Shown here: one piece after another, positions 41,446 to 52,588 of the stretch
Position numbering within the stretch: position 1 is the stretch's first letter
Layout of the letters: every line of letters begins with the position of its first letter
Origin: Klebsiella quasipneumoniae subsp. quasipneumoniae
GTDB taxonomy: Bacteria; Pseudomonadota; Gammaproteobacteria; Enterobacterales; Enterobacteriaceae
DNA: 64,000 bases
Direction of reading: 5' to 3'
Assembly (NCBI RefSeq): GCF_020525925.1
Contig: NZ_CP084876.1
Coordinates: forward strand, 4,526,001-4,590,000
Position numbers and translations under genes: made by a program
The notes under the pieces: generated by a model
The model's input: the letters and a program-made list of their open reading frames with translations, nothing else
What the model was told of the DNA's origin: nothing
Databases searched by the model: none

Positions 41446-42828
41446 TTATAAGTCGTCAAAAACGCTTAGCGCGTCTGAAAGCTTTTTCACACCAAAGATT
41501 TGCATGCCTTCCGGCACTTTTTTCGGCACATTGGCCGCCGGGACGATGGCGCGGCGGAAGCCATGCTTCGCCGCTTCGGAGATACGCTCCTGACCGCTCG
41601 GCACCGGGCGAATTTCGCCAGCCAACCCCACTTCGCCAAAGACCACCAGGTCCTGCGGCAGCGGGCGATCGCGCAAGCTGGAGACCATCGCCAGCAGCAG
41701 CGCCAGATCGGCGCTGGTTTCCGTGACCTTCACCCCACCGACCACGTTGACGAAAACGTCCTGATCGGCCATCTGCAGGCCGCCGTGGCGATGCAGCACC
41801 GCCAGCAGGATCGCCAGACGGTTCTGTTCCAGCCCCACCGCCACGCGGCGCGGGTTGGACATCATCGAGTGATCCACCAGCGCCTGGATCTCCACCAGCA
41901 GCGGGCGGGTCCCTTCCCAGACCACCATCACCGAGCTGCCGGAGGTGATTTCATCTCCCCGGCTGAGGAAGATAGCGGATGGGTTGCTCACTTCGCGCAG
42001 CCCCTGCTCGGTCATGGCGAAGACGCCCAGCTCGTTCACCGCGCCAAAGCGGTTTTTGTGGCTGCGCAGAGTGCGGAAGCGGGAGTCGGCATCGCCGTCC
42101 AGCAGCACCGAGCAGTCAATACAGTGCTCCAGCACCTTCGGGCCGGCCAGCGAACCGTCTTTGGTGACGTGGCCGACCATGACGATCGCCACGCCGCGTG
42201 TTTTGGCAAAGCGCGTCAGGTAGGCCGCCGTTTCACGTACCTGGGCGACGCTGCCCGGCGACGACTGAACGTCGGCCATATGCATCACCTGGATAGAGTC
42301 GATCACCATCAGCTGCGGTTTTTCTTCCTCGGCAATCTGACAGATCTGCTCAATGCTGGTTTCCGACAGCATGTTCAGGTTCGCCGTCGGCAGCCCAAGG
42401 CGATGGGCGCGCATCGCCACCTGCTGAAGGGACTCCTCCCCGGTGACGTACAGCGTTTTCATCCCTTCCGCCAGCTTGCACAACGTCTGCAGCAGCAGCG
42501 TCGATTTCCCCGCGCCGGGGTTACCGCCAATCAGGATGGCGCTGCCCGGCACCACGCCGCCGCCGAGTACGCGGTCGAACTCTTTAAAACCGGTGGAGAA
42601 ACGCGGCAGCGCCTCCAGGCTGATGTCTGACAGCTTCTGCACCTTCGAGACGCCGGCGTGACCGGCGTAGCCTGACAAACGCTCGTTTCTCGCCACCTGC
42701 GGCGACGCGGCGATGCGCATCTCGGTGATGGTATTCCAGGCATGGCAGGCGCTGCACTGCCCCTGCCAGCGCGGGTAATCCGCACCACATTCATTACAGA
42801 CAAATGCGCGTTTTGGAGCTTTCGCCAC
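41446..42828 (-). CDS. radA: DNA repair protein RadA
   Basis: 460-residue RecA-like ATPase that promotes branch migration in recombination repair. An N-terminal C4 zinc finger (FVCNECGADYPRWQGQCSAC) precedes Walker A GGNPGAGKST. The RadA-specific motif HKNRFGAVNELG is intact. A Lon-protease-like C-terminal domain follows (VFVNVVGGVKVTETSADLAL). It starts 9 bp after serB, which suggests coupled expression. Confidence 0.97.
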   Translation of the reverse strand: MAKAPKRAFVCNECGADYPRWQGQCSACHAWNTITEMRIAASPQVARNERLSGYAGHAGVSKVQKLSDISLEALPRFSTGFKEFDRVLGGGVVPGSAILIGGNPGAGKSTLLLQTLCKLAEGMKTLYVTGEESLQQVAMRAHRLGLPTANLNMLSETSIEQICQIAEEEKPQLMVIDSIQVMHMADVQSSPGSVAQVRETAAYLTRFAKTRGVAIVMVGHVTKDGSLAGPKVLEHCIDCSVLLDGDADSRFRTLRSHKNRFGAVNELGVFAMTEQGLREVSNPSAIFLSRGDEITSGSSVMVVWEGTRPLLVEIQALVDHSMMSNPRRVAVGLEQNRLAILLAVLHRHGGLQMADQDVFVNVVGGVKVTETSADLALLLAMVSSLRDRPLPQDLVVFGEVGLAGEIRPVPSGQERISEAAKHGFRRAIVPAANVPKKVPEGMQIFGVKKLSDALSVFDDL

Positions 42829-42837
42829 GTTTACCTC

Positions 42838-43809
42838 TTACTTTTGGTTCATGCTGCCCGAGAGAATACAGAATACCCCCATCAGGTCAGCGTGGCGGAT
42901 AGTCACTTCCGCCTGTTCATTCACTTTAGGCTTAGCATGATACGCGATGCCAAGCCCGGCAGCCTTAATCATCGGCAGGTCGTTGGCGCCATCGCCGATG
43001 GCCACGGTCTGCGCCGTTGGGATCGCATACTTTTCCGCCAGCTTGCGCAGCGTATTGGCTTTGTATTTGGCATCGACGATATCGCCGAGCACGTTGCCGG
43101 TGAGCTTGCCGTCGCGGATCTCCAGTTCGTTGGCGAACACCGCGTCGAGATGCAGCTTATCGCGCAGATACTCGGCGAAGAAGGTGAAGCCGCCGGAGGC
43201 GATCGCCACCTTCCAGCCCAGCGTTTCCAGCTTGAGCACCAGCTGCGTCAGGCCCGGCATCAGCGGCAGCGCGTCGCGAACCTGCAGCAGAATGCTGGCA
43301 TCAGCGTCTTTCAGCGTCGCCACGCGCTGGCGCAGGCTGGCGGTGAAGTCCAGCTCCCCGCGCATCGCCCGCTCGGTCACTTCAGATACCAGCTCGCCGG
43401 TGCCGGCCAGTTTCGCGATCTCATCGATGCATTCGATCTGGATCGCCGTGGAGTCCATATCCATCACCAGCAGTCCCGGGGTGCGCAGATGAGGGATTTT
43501 ACCCAATGGCGCGACGTCCAGCCCCGCCTCATGCGCCAGCCGCGTCGCACGGGGGGTCAGCGAACCGGCCAGGCGGATCACCTGGTAATCCTCGACCACC
43601 CAGGAGGCGACGATCACTAACGCGGCGCCCAGCTCACGCTGCCAGTCCGTCAGACGGCGTTTATCCAGCCCACGCCCGTACAGCAGCCAGCCGCTGCGCC
43701 CGGCGTGATAATCCAGCGGCATGACCTCGTCACCGCTCAGGGAAAGCGGCAACCCAGGCCACAGGGAAACGTCTTCAGGCAGGTCGCACCAGGTCAAACT
43801 GTTAGGCAT
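42838..43809 (-). CDS. serB: Phosphoserine phosphatase
   Basis: 323-residue HAD-superfamily enzyme, the last step of serine synthesis. Motif I DMDSTAIQIEC carries the nucleophile Asp; motif II is IASGGFTFFAEYL; motif III/IV GDGANDLPMIKAAGLG. An N-terminal ACT-like region precedes the catalytic core. The start MPNSLTWCDLPEDVSLWPGL matches E. coli; seven extra upstream codons were excluded. Divergent from ytjB. Confidence 0.97.
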   Translation of the reverse strand: MPNSLTWCDLPEDVSLWPGLPLSLSGDEVMPLDYHAGRSGWLLYGRGLDKRRLTDWQRELGAALVIVASWVVEDYQVIRLAGSLTPRATRLAHEAGLDVAPLGKIPHLRTPGLLVMDMDSTAIQIECIDEIAKLAGTGELVSEVTERAMRGELDFTASLRQRVATLKDADASILLQVRDALPLMPGLTQLVLKLETLGWKVAIASGGFTFFAEYLRDKLHLDAVFANELEIRDGKLTGNVLGDIVDAKYKANTLRKLAEKYAIPTAQTVAIGDGANDLPMIKAAGLGIAYHAKPKVNEQAEVTIRHADLMGVFCILSGSMNQK

Positions 43810-43913
43810 TACGGCTCCACATCTCTTCATTCAGGCGAGGAAAATAACGCATGAGGCTACCTTGTAACCAGCGCTTCTGGCAACATTAAGCTGCAAATTT
43901 TCAAAGGTGGAAT

Positions 43914-44561
43914 ATGGTTCGCGCAAAACTGAAATTCCGGCTGCATCGTGCGGTCATTGTCCTTATCTGTCTCGCCCTGCTCGTCGCGCTGATGCAGGGC
44001 GCCTCGTGGTTCAGTCAGAACAGTCAGAAACAACGCAATCCGCAGCTGGAAGAGCTGGCCCGCACGCTGGCGCAGCAGGTGGTGCTGAATCTCGCGCCGC
44101 TGATGCGCAGCGAGACGCCGGACGAAAAGCGCATCAATCAGCTGTTGACGCAGCTCACCCACAACAGCCGCGTACTGGACGCCGGGGTATATGACGACCA
44201 GGGCGACCTGGTGGCGCGCTCTGGCGAAAGCGTCGAGGTTCGCGACCGGCTGGCGCTGGATGGTAAGAAAGCCGGCGGCTACTTTAACCAGCAGATTGTC
44301 GAGCCGGTGCCGGGAAAAAACGGTCCGTTGGGCTACCTGCGTCTGACCCTCGATACCCATACGCTGGCGACCGAGGCGAAGCAGGTGGATAATACCACCA
44401 ATATCTTACGCCTGATGCTGTTGCTGTCCCTGGCCATCGGCGTGGTACTGACCCGCACGCTGCTGCAGGGCAAACGCACCCGCTGGCAGCAATCGCCCTT
44501 CCTGCTCACCGCCAACAAGCCGGTTGAGGATGAAGACGATGAAAAGAAAGGAAATCTATAA
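43914..44561 (+). CDS. ytjB: Membrane protein YtjB (Smp)
   Basis: 215-residue inner-membrane protein, function unclear. TM1 at about residues 15-30 ([20 protein letters not shown]), a periplasmic domain with [20 protein letters not shown] resembling a sensor fold, then TM2 ([20 protein letters not shown]) and an acidic cytoplasmic tail. Its stop overlaps the lplA ATG by one base (TAATG), so it is translationally coupled to lplA. Confidence 0.92.
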   Translation: MVRAKLKFRLHRAVIVLICLALLVALMQGASWFSQNSQKQRNPQLEELARTLAQQVVLNLAPLMRSETPDEKRINQLLTQLTHNSRVLDAGVYDDQGDLVARSGESVEVRDRLALDGKKAGGYFNQQIVEPVPGKNGPLGYLRLTLDTHTLATEAKQVDNTTNILRLMLLLSLAIGVVLTRTLLQGKRTRWQQSPFLLTANKPVEDEDDEKKGNL

Positions 44562-45577
44562 TGTCCACACTGCGCCTCCTGCTTTCTGACTCTTACGACC
44601 CGTGGTTCAACCTGGCGGTCGAGGAGTGCATTTTCCGCCAGATGCCCGCCACCCAGCGGGTGCTGTTCCTGTGGCGCAATGCCGATACCGTGGTCATCGG
44701 CCGCGCGCAGAACCCGTGGAAGGAGTGTAATACCCGCCGCATGGAGGAAGATCATGTGCGGCTGGCCCGTCGCAGCAGCGGCGGCGGCGCGGTGTTCCAC
44801 GACCTCGGCAATACCTGCTTTACCTTTATGGCAGGCAAACCGGAGTACGACAAAACCGTCTCCACCGCTATTGTGCTGGCGGCGCTCAATTCACTGGGCG
44901 TAACCGCCGACGCCTCCGGGCGCAACGATCTGGTGGTCAAAACCGACAGCGGCGACCGCAAAGTCTCCGGCTCCGCCTATCGTGAAACCATGGACCGCGG
45001 TTTTCACCACGGCACCCTGCTGCTCAACGCCGATCTAAGCCGTCTCGCCAACTACCTCAACCCGGACCAGAAAAAGCTGCAGGCTAAAGGCATTACCTCG
45101 GTGCGCGGGCGGGTGGCGAACCTGGTTGAGCTGCTGCCGGGCATTACCCATCAGCAAGTTTGCGAGGCGATCCAGGAGGCGTTCTTCAGCCATTACGGCG
45201 AACGGGTAGACGCCGAGGTGATCTCCCCGGACAACACGCCGGACCTGCCGAACTTTGCCGGCACTTTCGCACGCCAGAGCAGCTGGGAGTGGAACTTCGG
45301 CCAGGCGCCTGCCTTTTCCCACCTGCTGGACGAGCGTTTCCCCTGGGGCGGCGTCGAGCTGCATTTTGACGTTGAGAAGGGCCATATCACCCGCGCGCAG
45401 GCCTTTACCGATAGCCTGAATCCGGCGCCGCTGGAGGCGCTGGCGGAACGCTTAATCGGCTGTCAGTATCGGGCTGAGGTTTTGCAGCAGCAGTGTGAGG
45501 CGCTGATGGAGGACTTCCCGGAGCAGGAAGCGGAACTCAAAGCGCTGTCGGTGTGGATTGCCGGCGCGGTACGTTAA
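44561..45577 (+). CDS. lplA: Lipoate-protein ligase A
   Basis: 338-residue enzyme that activates free lipoate with ATP and attaches it to E2 and GcvH proteins (lipoate salvage). Conserved [20 protein letters not shown] and [20 protein letters not shown] segments hold the ligand and the catalytic Lys. The C-terminal accessory domain is present. It overlaps ytjB by one base. Its end faces the deo operon. Confidence 0.96.
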   Translation: MSTLRLLLSDSYDPWFNLAVEECIFRQMPATQRVLFLWRNADTVVIGRAQNPWKECNTRRMEEDHVRLARRSSGGGAVFHDLGNTCFTFMAGKPEYDKTVSTAIVLAALNSLGVTADASGRNDLVVKTDSGDRKVSGSAYRETMDRGFHHGTLLLNADLSRLANYLNPDQKKLQAKGITSVRGRVANLVELLPGITHQQVCEAIQEAFFSHYGERVDAEVISPDNTPDLPNFAGTFARQSSWEWNFGQAPAFSHLLDERFPWGGVELHFDVEKGHITRAQAFTDSLNPAPLEALAERLIGCQYRAEVLQQQCEALMEDFPEQEAELKALSVWIAGAVR

Positions 45578-45608
45578 AAAAAGCCCGCTGGCGTAGCGCT
45601 TAGCGGGC
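45576..45608 (-). terminator. Terminator of the deo operon
   Basis: On the minus strand GCCCGCT...AGCGGGC ends in TTTTTTT. The T run supports termination of the leftward deoCABD transcript. On the plus strand the hairpin directly follows lplA but has no T run. Confidence 0.8.
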
Positions 45609-45620
45609 CTGGAAAACCGC

Positions 45621-45651
45621 AGGCCGGGTCAGGCGAAGCCGCCGCCCGGCA
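45621..45651. repeat. REP element after deoD
   Basis: GCCGGGTCAGGCGAAGCCGC followed by CGCCCGGC, an imperfect palindrome of the REP/PU type. It sits between the deo terminator and the deoD stop. Confidence 0.8.
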
Positions 45652-45660
45652 CAACAGCTT

Positions 45661-46380
45661 TTACTCTTTATCGCCCAGCAGCACGGATTCCAGCGCGATT
45701 TTAATCATGTCGTTGAACGTGGTCTGACGCTCCGCGGCAGTGGTCTGCTCGTGGGTACGAATATGGTCAGACACGGTGCAGATGGTCAGCGCTTTCGCCC
45801 CGAATTCCGCCGCCACGCCGTAGATACCCGCCGCTTCCATTTCCACGCCCAGGATGCCGTATTTTTCCATCACGTCGAACATGGACGGGTCCGGGGTATA
45901 GAACAGGTCTGCAGAGAAGATGTTGCCGACGCGCGCGTCAACGCCCAGCGCTTTCGCCGCGTCTACCGCGTTACGCACCATGCCGAAATCGGCAATCGCC
46001 GCGAAGTCGTGGTCTTTAAAACGCAGACGGTTCACTTTGGAGTCGGTGCAGGCGCCCATACCGATCACCACGTCGCGCAGTTTGACGTCTTCGCGCACCG
46101 CGCCGCAGGAGCCGACGCGGATGATTTTCTTGACGCCGAAATCGGTGATCAGCTCTTTGGTGTAGATAGAGCAGGACGGAATACCCATCCCGTGGCCCAT
46201 GACGGAGATTTTGCGGCCTTTATAGGTGCCGGTGAAGCCCAGCATGCCGCGCACGTTGTTCACTTCACGCACGTCTTCGAGAAAGGTTTCTGCAATGTGC
46301 TTGGCGCGCAGCGGGTCGCCCGGCATCAAGACTACGTCAGCGAAATCGCCCATTTCTGCGTTAATGTGAGGAGTTGCCAT
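45661..46380 (-). CDS. deoD: Purine nucleoside phosphorylase
   Basis: 239-residue hexameric enzyme that splits purine (deoxy)nucleosides with phosphate. Conserved [33 protein letters not shown] and [20 protein letters not shown]. It starts [20 protein letters not shown]. Last gene of deoCABD, separated from deoB by a REP cluster. Confidence 0.98.
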   Translation of the reverse strand: MATPHINAEMGDFADVVLMPGDPLRAKHIAETFLEDVREVNNVRGMLGFTGTYKGRKISVMGHGMGIPSCSIYTKELITDFGVKKIIRVGSCGAVREDVKLRDVVIGMGACTDSKVNRLRFKDHDFAAIADFGMVRNAVDAAKALGVDARVGNIFSADLFYTPDPSMFDVMEKYGILGVEMEAAGIYGVAAEFGAKALTICTVSDHIRTHEQTTAAERQTTFNDMIKIALESVLLGDKE

Positions 46381-46408
46381 CTTCAGTTCCTTTTACATTG
46401 TTGTTTTT

Positions 46409-46477
46409 GCCGGGCGGCGGCTACGCCTGACCCGGCCGACAAAACCGTAGGCCCGGATCGCTGAGCGCCACCGGGCA
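46409..46477. repeat. REP pair (BIME) between deoB and deoD
   Basis: REP 1 at 46409-46437 (GCCGGGCGGCGGCTACGCCT, then GACCCGGCC). REP 2 at 46447-46477 in the opposite orientation (GCCCGGATCGCTGAGCGCCA, then CCGGGC). Together they fill most of the 103-bp spacer, a bacterial interspersed mosaic element. Confidence 0.85.
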
Positions 46478-46483
46478 ATTGCA

Positions 46484-47743
<1,260 letters not shown>

Positions 47744-47759
47744 TCAGATCAGTATATCG

Positions 47760-49082
47760 CTATTCGGTGATACGGCGATAGACTGTCGGTGTAATTTCCG
47801 GAGCTTTATCGTCCAGTTTAATGGCCGCTTTGACCGCTTTCGCGGCCTCCTGCCAGCTGTTCTCGTCTTTGGCATGGATCACAGCCAGCGGACGCTGTCC
47901 GTCCACGCGGTCACCCAGACGCGCCATCTCGGTAAAGCCAACGCTATAGTCAATGGTGTCTGATGCCTGACGGCGGCCGCCGCCCATAGAAACCACTGCC
48001 ATACCCAGCGCGCGTGTATCCATCGCGCTGACAAAACCTTCGGTATCAGCATAGACTGCTTTGCTCAGCATCGCCGTCGGCAGATAATGATCATAATTCT
48101 CGACAAAGTCGCTCGGTCCTTTCTGCGCCGCGACCATACGGCCAAAGACTTCCGCCGCTTTACCGTTATCCAGTACCGCCTGCAGCTTCGCGCGCGCGTC
48201 GGCATCGTCCGCCGCCAGCTTGCCGGAAATCAGCATCTCTACACACAGCGCCATCGTCACGTCGAACAGACGCGGGTTGCGGTATTCGCCGGTCAGGAAC
48301 TGGACCGCTTCGCGAACTTCAACGGCGTTCCCGGCGCTGGAGGCCAGCACCTGGTTCATATCGGTCAGCAGCGCGGTGGTGCGCACGCCGGCGCCGTTGG
48401 CGACCCCGACGATCGCTTCCGCCAGCGCGGCGGAAAGTTCATAAGTCGGCATAAACGCGCCGCTGCCGACTTTGACGTCCATCACCAGCGCATCCAGCCC
48501 TTCCGCCAGCTTCTTGGCAAGGATCGAGGCGGTGATCAGCGGGATGGAGTCCACCGTCGCGGTAATATCGCGGGTGGCATAGAAACGTTTGTCCGCCGGA
48601 GCGAGGGAGCTGGTCTGCCCGATAATCGCCACGCCGACATCTTTAATAATCTCGCGGAAGCGGTTGTCGTCCGGGAAGATATCGAAGCCCGGGATCGCTT
48701 CCAGTTTATCCAGGGTACCGCCGGTATGGCCGAGTCCGCGGCCGGAAATCATCGGCACATACCCGCCGCAGGCGGCCACCATCGGTCCCAGCATCAGCGA
48801 AGTGACATCCCCGACGCCGCCGGTGGAGTGTTTATCGACGATCGGGCCGTTAAGGTTGAGGCTTTTCCAGTCCAGAACGGTACCGGAATCCCGCATCGCC
48901 ATGGTCAGCGAAACGCGCTCCGGCATAGACATATCGTGGAAGAAGATGGTCATCGCCAGCGCGGCGATCTGCCCTTCTGAGATAGTATTGTCGCGGATGC
49001 CGTTGATGAAAAAGCGGATCTCTTCATCGCTTAATGCCTGACCATCACGTTTTTTACGAATAATTTCTTGTGCGAGAAACAC
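47760..49082 (-). CDS. deoA: Thymidine phosphorylase
   Basis: 440-residue enzyme splitting thymidine and deoxyuridine with phosphate. Signature [20 protein letters not shown] near residue 115. The start is set at GTG 49082 ([11 protein letters not shown]) with GGGGG 8 bp upstream, aligning with the E. coli start; an ATG four codons earlier (49094) is the alternative. Second gene of the deo operon, with a REP between it and deoC. Confidence 0.95.
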   Translation of the reverse strand: MFLAQEIIRKKRDGQALSDEEIRFFINGIRDNTISEGQIAALAMTIFFHDMSMPERVSLTMAMRDSGTVLDWKSLNLNGPIVDKHSTGGVGDVTSLMLGPMVAACGGYVPMISGRGLGHTGGTLDKLEAIPGFDIFPDDNRFREIIKDVGVAIIGQTSSLAPADKRFYATRDITATVDSIPLITASILAKKLAEGLDALVMDVKVGSGAFMPTYELSAALAEAIVGVANGAGVRTTALLTDMNQVLASSAGNAVEVREAVQFLTGEYRNPRLFDVTMALCVEMLISGKLAADDADARAKLQAVLDNGKAAEVFGRMVAAQKGPSDFVENYDHYLPTAMLSKAVYADTEGFVSAMDTRALGMAVVSMGGGRRQASDTIDYSVGFTEMARLGDRVDGQRPLAVIHAKDENSWQEAAKAVKAAIKLDDKAPEITPTVYRRITE

Positions 49083-49148
49083 GGTAACCCCCATGAGGAA
49101 TCGGGTGAATGGTGGCGGGTGGCGCTAAGCTTACCCGCCCTACGATCC

Positions 49149-49180
49149 TGTAGGCCGGATAAGCGAAGCGTCATCCGGCA
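49149..49180. repeat. REP element between deoC and deoA
   Basis: GCCGGATAAGCGAAGCGTCA followed by TCCGGC, a palindromic REP with 7-bp outer arms, in the spacer between deoC stop and deoA start. Confidence 0.85.
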
Positions 49181-49191
49181 ATGTCTGACAA

Positions 49192-49971
49192 TCAGTAGCT
49201 GCTGGCGCTCTTGCCGTCGCCGTGACCCAGAGCTTTCAACAGGCTGGCCAGCAGGCTGGAGGCACCAAAGCGGTAGTGACGGGCATCGGCCCAGTCGGCG
49301 CCAAACAGCTCATCGGCGATCGCCAGGAACTGCTGCGCATCTTCCGCGCTGCGCACGCCGCCCGCCGGTTTGAAGCCAACGGTTTTCTCAACGCCCATAT
49401 CGCGGATGACTTCCATCATGATGCGCGCGCTTTCCGGCGTGGCATTCACCGGCACTTTACCGGTCGAGGTTTTGATGAAATCGGCCCCGGCTTTGATAGA
49501 GATTTCAGACGCTTTACGGATCAGCGCTTCTTCTTTCAGCTCACCGGTTTCGATGATCACTTTCAGCAGCACGTTGGCCGCCGCGCAGGCCTCTTTACAG
49601 GCTTTCACCAGCTCGAAGCCGACCTGCTCGTTACCGGCAATCAGCGCGCGGTACGGGAACACCACGTCCACTTCATCGGCGCCGTAAGCGATCGCCGCGC
49701 GGGTTTCCGCCAGCGCAATGTCGATATCGTCATTACCGTGCGGGAAGTTGGTGACCGTAGCGATGCGGATATCCGGCGTTCCCTGCTCGTTCAGCGTTTT
49801 ACGGGCAATCGGGATGAAGCGCGGATAGATGCAGACCGCCGCGGTGTTACCCACCGGGGTTTTCGCCTGATGACACAGGGCAATCACCTTCTCATTGGTG
49901 TCGTCGTCGTTCAGGGTGGTCAGGTCCATCAGTTTTAACGCGCGCAGGCTGCTTGCTTTTAAATCAGTCAT
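49192..49971 (-). CDS. deoC: Deoxyribose-phosphate aldolase
   Basis: 259-residue class I aldolase: 2-deoxyribose 5-phosphate to glyceraldehyde 3-phosphate and acetaldehyde. Schiff-base K167 in [11 protein letters not shown]102 in [10 protein letters not shown]201 region [10 protein letters not shown]. The catalytic C-terminal Tyr259 is present (GKSASSY). First gene of deoCABD; two DeoR-type and two CRP-type sites lie upstream. Confidence 0.99.
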   Translation of the reverse strand: MTDLKASSLRALKLMDLTTLNDDDTNEKVIALCHQAKTPVGNTAAVCIYPRFIPIARKTLNEQGTPDIRIATVTNFPHGNDDIDIALAETRAAIAYGADEVDVVFPYRALIAGNEQVGFELVKACKEACAAANVLLKVIIETGELKEEALIRKASEISIKAGADFIKTSTGKVPVNATPESARIMMEVIRDMGVEKTVGFKPAGGVRSAEDAQQFLAIADELFGADWADARHYRFGASSLLASLLKALGHGDGKSASSY

Positions 49972-50024
49972 TTCATACTCCGCCGGCGCAGTGCCGGTTC
50001 AATAGTTTGTTCACCTTGCGAGTC

Positions 50025-50040
50025 TGTTACTATTGTAACA
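50025..50040 (-). promoter_or_regulatory. DeoR operator at the proximal deo promoter
   Basis: TGTTACTATTGTAACA, a near-perfect 16-bp palindrome; the E. coli DeoR site is TGTTAGAATTCTAACA. Flanking bases match the E. coli deoP2 region, and TACAAT inside it can serve as the -10 box. It gives repression relieved by deoxyribose 5-phosphate. Confidence 0.88.
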
Positions 50041-50057
50041 TTCACTCGCCGCTACAC

Positions 50058-50073
50058 TTCGACATTCATCACA
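50058..50073 (-). promoter_or_regulatory. CRP-like site 1 of the deo promoter
   Basis: TGTGA-TGAATG-TCGAA on the minus strand: a good left half and a weak right half. Its centre is about 40 bp from the expected start point. It corresponds to the proximal CRP site of E. coli deoP2. Confidence 0.65.
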
Positions 50074-50110
50074 GTTAATGAAAACTACTTACTAATTTGC
50101 ATTACTGTAA

Positions 50111-50126
50111 TGTGACTTTAATCACA
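50111..50126 (-). promoter_or_regulatory. CRP site 2 of the deo promoter
   Basis: TGTGA-CTTTAA-TCACA, perfect consensus arms. Its centre is 53 bp from the proximal CRP-like site, the spacing reported for E. coli deoP2 where CRP and CytR act together. Confidence 0.88.
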
Positions 50127-50201
50127 AAATATCAGCGCATACCGCGGCAATTATCCTCACGCCCCTCTTAAGCATAATCGAAACTCCGCACCCAATGAGG
50201 A

Positions 50202-50217
50202 TGTGATAATTCTAACA
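50202..50217 (-). promoter_or_regulatory. Second DeoR-type operator
   Basis: TGTGATAATTCTAACA matches the DeoR palindrome TGTTAGAATTCTAACA at 14 of 16 positions. It lies 177 bp (centre to centre) upstream of the first operator. It probably marks the upstream deo promoter and allows DNA looping. Confidence 0.7.
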
Positions 50218-50386
50218 CACAATGACAGAGACTCTCGACACCGTGGCGCACATTTTGCCCACCCAGCCGGTGATACAATTATTATATTTTGAAATATAAG
50301 CTATTTTTCTGAAAGTCAGAAATGATGGAATTTTCACAAACTCAATAAAACCAGCGACGCGGCGGCCGCTGGTTGAGGGAACTGGC

Positions 50387-51664
50387 TTAGAGGGCGAGGA
50401 AAACCCCGGCGATGGTGGCGCTCATCAGGTTAGACAGCGTCCCCGCCGCCACCGCACGCAGCCCAAGCTGGGCGATATCCTGACGCCGGTTGGGCGCCAT
50501 CCCCCCGAGGCCGCCGATCAGGATGGCGATCGATGACAGGTTAGCGAATCCGCACAGCGCGAAAGAGATAATGGCTTTAGTGTGATCTGAAATAACCTGC
50601 AGCCCGGCCGCCGCCACCTCGGCGTCCGCCTTCAGATACTCGCCAAAGTTCATATAGGCCACGAACTCGTTAATGATCAGCTTCTGGCCGATAAACGACC
50701 CCGCTACCGTCGCTTCGTGCCACGGCACGCCGATCACCCACGCCAGCGGTGAGAAGACCCAGCCGAGGATCATCTGCAGCGACAGCTCCGGATGGTTAAA
50801 CCAGCCGCCGACGCCGGACAGAATGCCGTTCAGCAGGGCGATCAGCGCGATAAACGCCAGCAGCATCGCGCCGACGTTGAGCGCCAGCTGCATACCAGAC
50901 GCGGCGCCGGAGGCGGCGGCGTCCAGCACGTTGGCCGGTTTATCCGCGTCAGCGCTCTGGCGGTCATGAGCCGGGTTATCGTCCGGCGTTTCCGTTTCCG
51001 GTACGATAATTTTGGCAAACAGCAATCCACCCGGCGCCGCCATAAACGACGCGGCAATCAGGTACTCCAGCGGAACGCCCATCTGCGCATAGCCCGCCAG
51101 CACGGAACCTGCCACCGAGGCCAGGCCGCCGCACATGACCGCAAACAGCTCCGAGCGGGTCATAGTGGCGATATAAGGACGCACCACCAGCGGCGCTTCG
51201 GTCTGACCAACGAAGATGTTCGCCGTGGCCGACAGCGATTCGGTACGCGAGGTCTTCAGTACCGCCCGCAGCGCGCCGCCGAGAATGCGAATGACCAGCT
51301 GCATAATGCCCAGGTAGTAAAGCACGGCAATCAGCGACGAGAAGAAGACGATCACCGGCAGCACGCGCAGGGCAAAGACAAAGCCGCCGCCGCCAAACAC
51401 CTCGAACATTTTATCGGAGACCAGCCCGCCGAAGATGAAACCGATCCCTTCATTGCCATAGGCAATTACGCGGGCGACGCCGTTCGACATCGCTAACAGC
51501 GCCGAGCGCCCGGCCGGTACATACAATATCAACGCGCCGATACCCACCTGGATTATCCAGGCGCCGAGCACAGTACGCAGGTTAATGGCTTTTCGATTAT
51601 TGGAGAGCAGCACAGCAATGGCCAAAAGCGCCACCATGCCGATAAGTCCCATGAGGATTTGCAT
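50387..51664 (-). CDS. Concentrative nucleoside transporter (NupC/NupX/PsuT type)
   Basis: 425-residue inner-membrane CNT-family protein that takes up nucleosides with H+ or Na+. Family signatures: [40 protein letters not shown] and [13 protein letters not shown]. About eight hydrophobic segments plus a hydrophilic insert ([20 protein letters not shown]). It resembles E. coli NupX and PsuT; which one is orthologous cannot be decided here. It replaces yjjI-yjjW, the E. coli neighbours of deoC, and adjoins the deo operon, which fits nucleoside uptake. Confidence 0.88.
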   Translation of the reverse strand: MQILMGLIGMVALLAIAVLLSNNRKAINLRTVLGAWIIQVGIGALILYVPAGRSALLAMSNGVARVIAYGNEGIGFIFGGLVSDKMFEVFGGGGFVFALRVLPVIVFFSSLIAVLYYLGIMQLVIRILGGALRAVLKTSRTESLSATANIFVGQTEAPLVVRPYIATMTRSELFAVMCGGLASVAGSVLAGYAQMGVPLEYLIAASFMAAPGGLLFAKIIVPETETPDDNPAHDRQSADADKPANVLDAAASGAASGMQLALNVGAMLLAFIALIALLNGILSGVGGWFNHPELSLQMILGWVFSPLAWVIGVPWHEATVAGSFIGQKLIINEFVAYMNFGEYLKADAEVAAAGLQVISDHTKAIISFALCGFANLSSIAILIGGLGGMAPNRRQDIAQLGLRAVAAGTLSNLMSATIAGVFLAL

Positions 51665-51793
51665 ACAGATTCCCTGTGTTTTGATAGTCCAGCACTAACG
51701 GCGTGATTATATCGGCATGAAACTATCCTGCCTGCCAAGCATCACACATTTTACGCAAATCAATGATATGGATGAACAATTATGAGAATTCGA

Positions 51794-52588
51794 TCACCAT
51801 ACAGTGGCTGAGGGCAGGGAAAACAAGGCAAGCGTGTTGCGCATTATCCCTTCGGCTATGGCTGCCGGCGGCTCCGACCGGAGTTCGCACAGGGCGTCAA
51901 ATACCCGCGCAGCTTGCTCCGGGCGATTGGGCTGGCCCTGGAAGCCATTGAGCGGCATATCCGGGGCATCGGTCTCCAGCAGCAGGGCTGAAAGCGGCAG
52001 ACGCGCCATCACCTCGCGGGTTTTGCTGGCGCGGGGATAGGTAATGGTGCCGCCAACGCCGATCTTATAGCCAAGCTGCACGAAACGCTCGGCCTGCTGC
52101 AGGCTGCCGGCGAAGCCATGTACCACCCCGGTACGCGGCAGGGCATGTTTTTTCAGCAGCATCGCCAGCTTATCGTGGGTGCGTCGGGAGTGGAGGATCA
52201 CCGGCAGATCGTAACGCTTCGCCAGACACAGCTGCGCTTCCAGCAGCGCCTGCTGACGATCGAACTGCGGCTCGTCGCGATAGAGATCGAGACCAATCTC
52301 CCCCACCGCCACCAGTTTTGGCGGGCGCTGCGCCAGCGACGCCTCCAGTTGCGCCAGCCCCTCATCGGTGTGCTGCTCGATGACAATCGGATGCAGGCCC
52401 AGCGCGGCATACAGCGCCTCGTGCTGCGCCGCCAGCGCCAGCACGCGGCTAAAACGCTCAGCGGAGATGGCCGGAACGATAATTCGCCCGACGCCGGCCT
52501 GCGCCGCACGCGCCAGGCTGGCGACCTCATCTTCCGCGAAGGGGGGAAAATCGAAATGGCAGTGGGTATCGATAAAACGGTGCGTCAC
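51794..52588 (-). CDS. yjjV: TatD-family metal-dependent hydrolase YjjV
   Basis: 264-residue TIM-barrel hydrolase, probably a nuclease or deacylase; the physiological substrate is uncertain. Metal motif FIDTHCHFDF (H9, H11), Glu in VGEIGLDLYRD, His in VILHSRRTHD and VVHGFAGS, and Asp in LLLETDAPDMPL. Its ATG overlaps the yjjU stop (ATGA), so the pair is coupled. Confidence 0.94.
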   Translation of the reverse strand: MTHRFIDTHCHFDFPPFAEDEVASLARAAQAGVGRIIVPAISAERFSRVLALAAQHEALYAALGLHPIVIEQHTDEGLAQLEASLAQRPPKLVAVGEIGLDLYRDEPQFDRQQALLEAQLCLAKRYDLPVILHSRRTHDKLAMLLKKHALPRTGVVHGFAGSLQQAERFVQLGYKIGVGGTITYPRASKTREVMARLPLSALLLETDAPDMPLNGFQGQPNRPEQAARVFDALCELRSEPPAAIAEGIMRNTLALFSLPSATVW

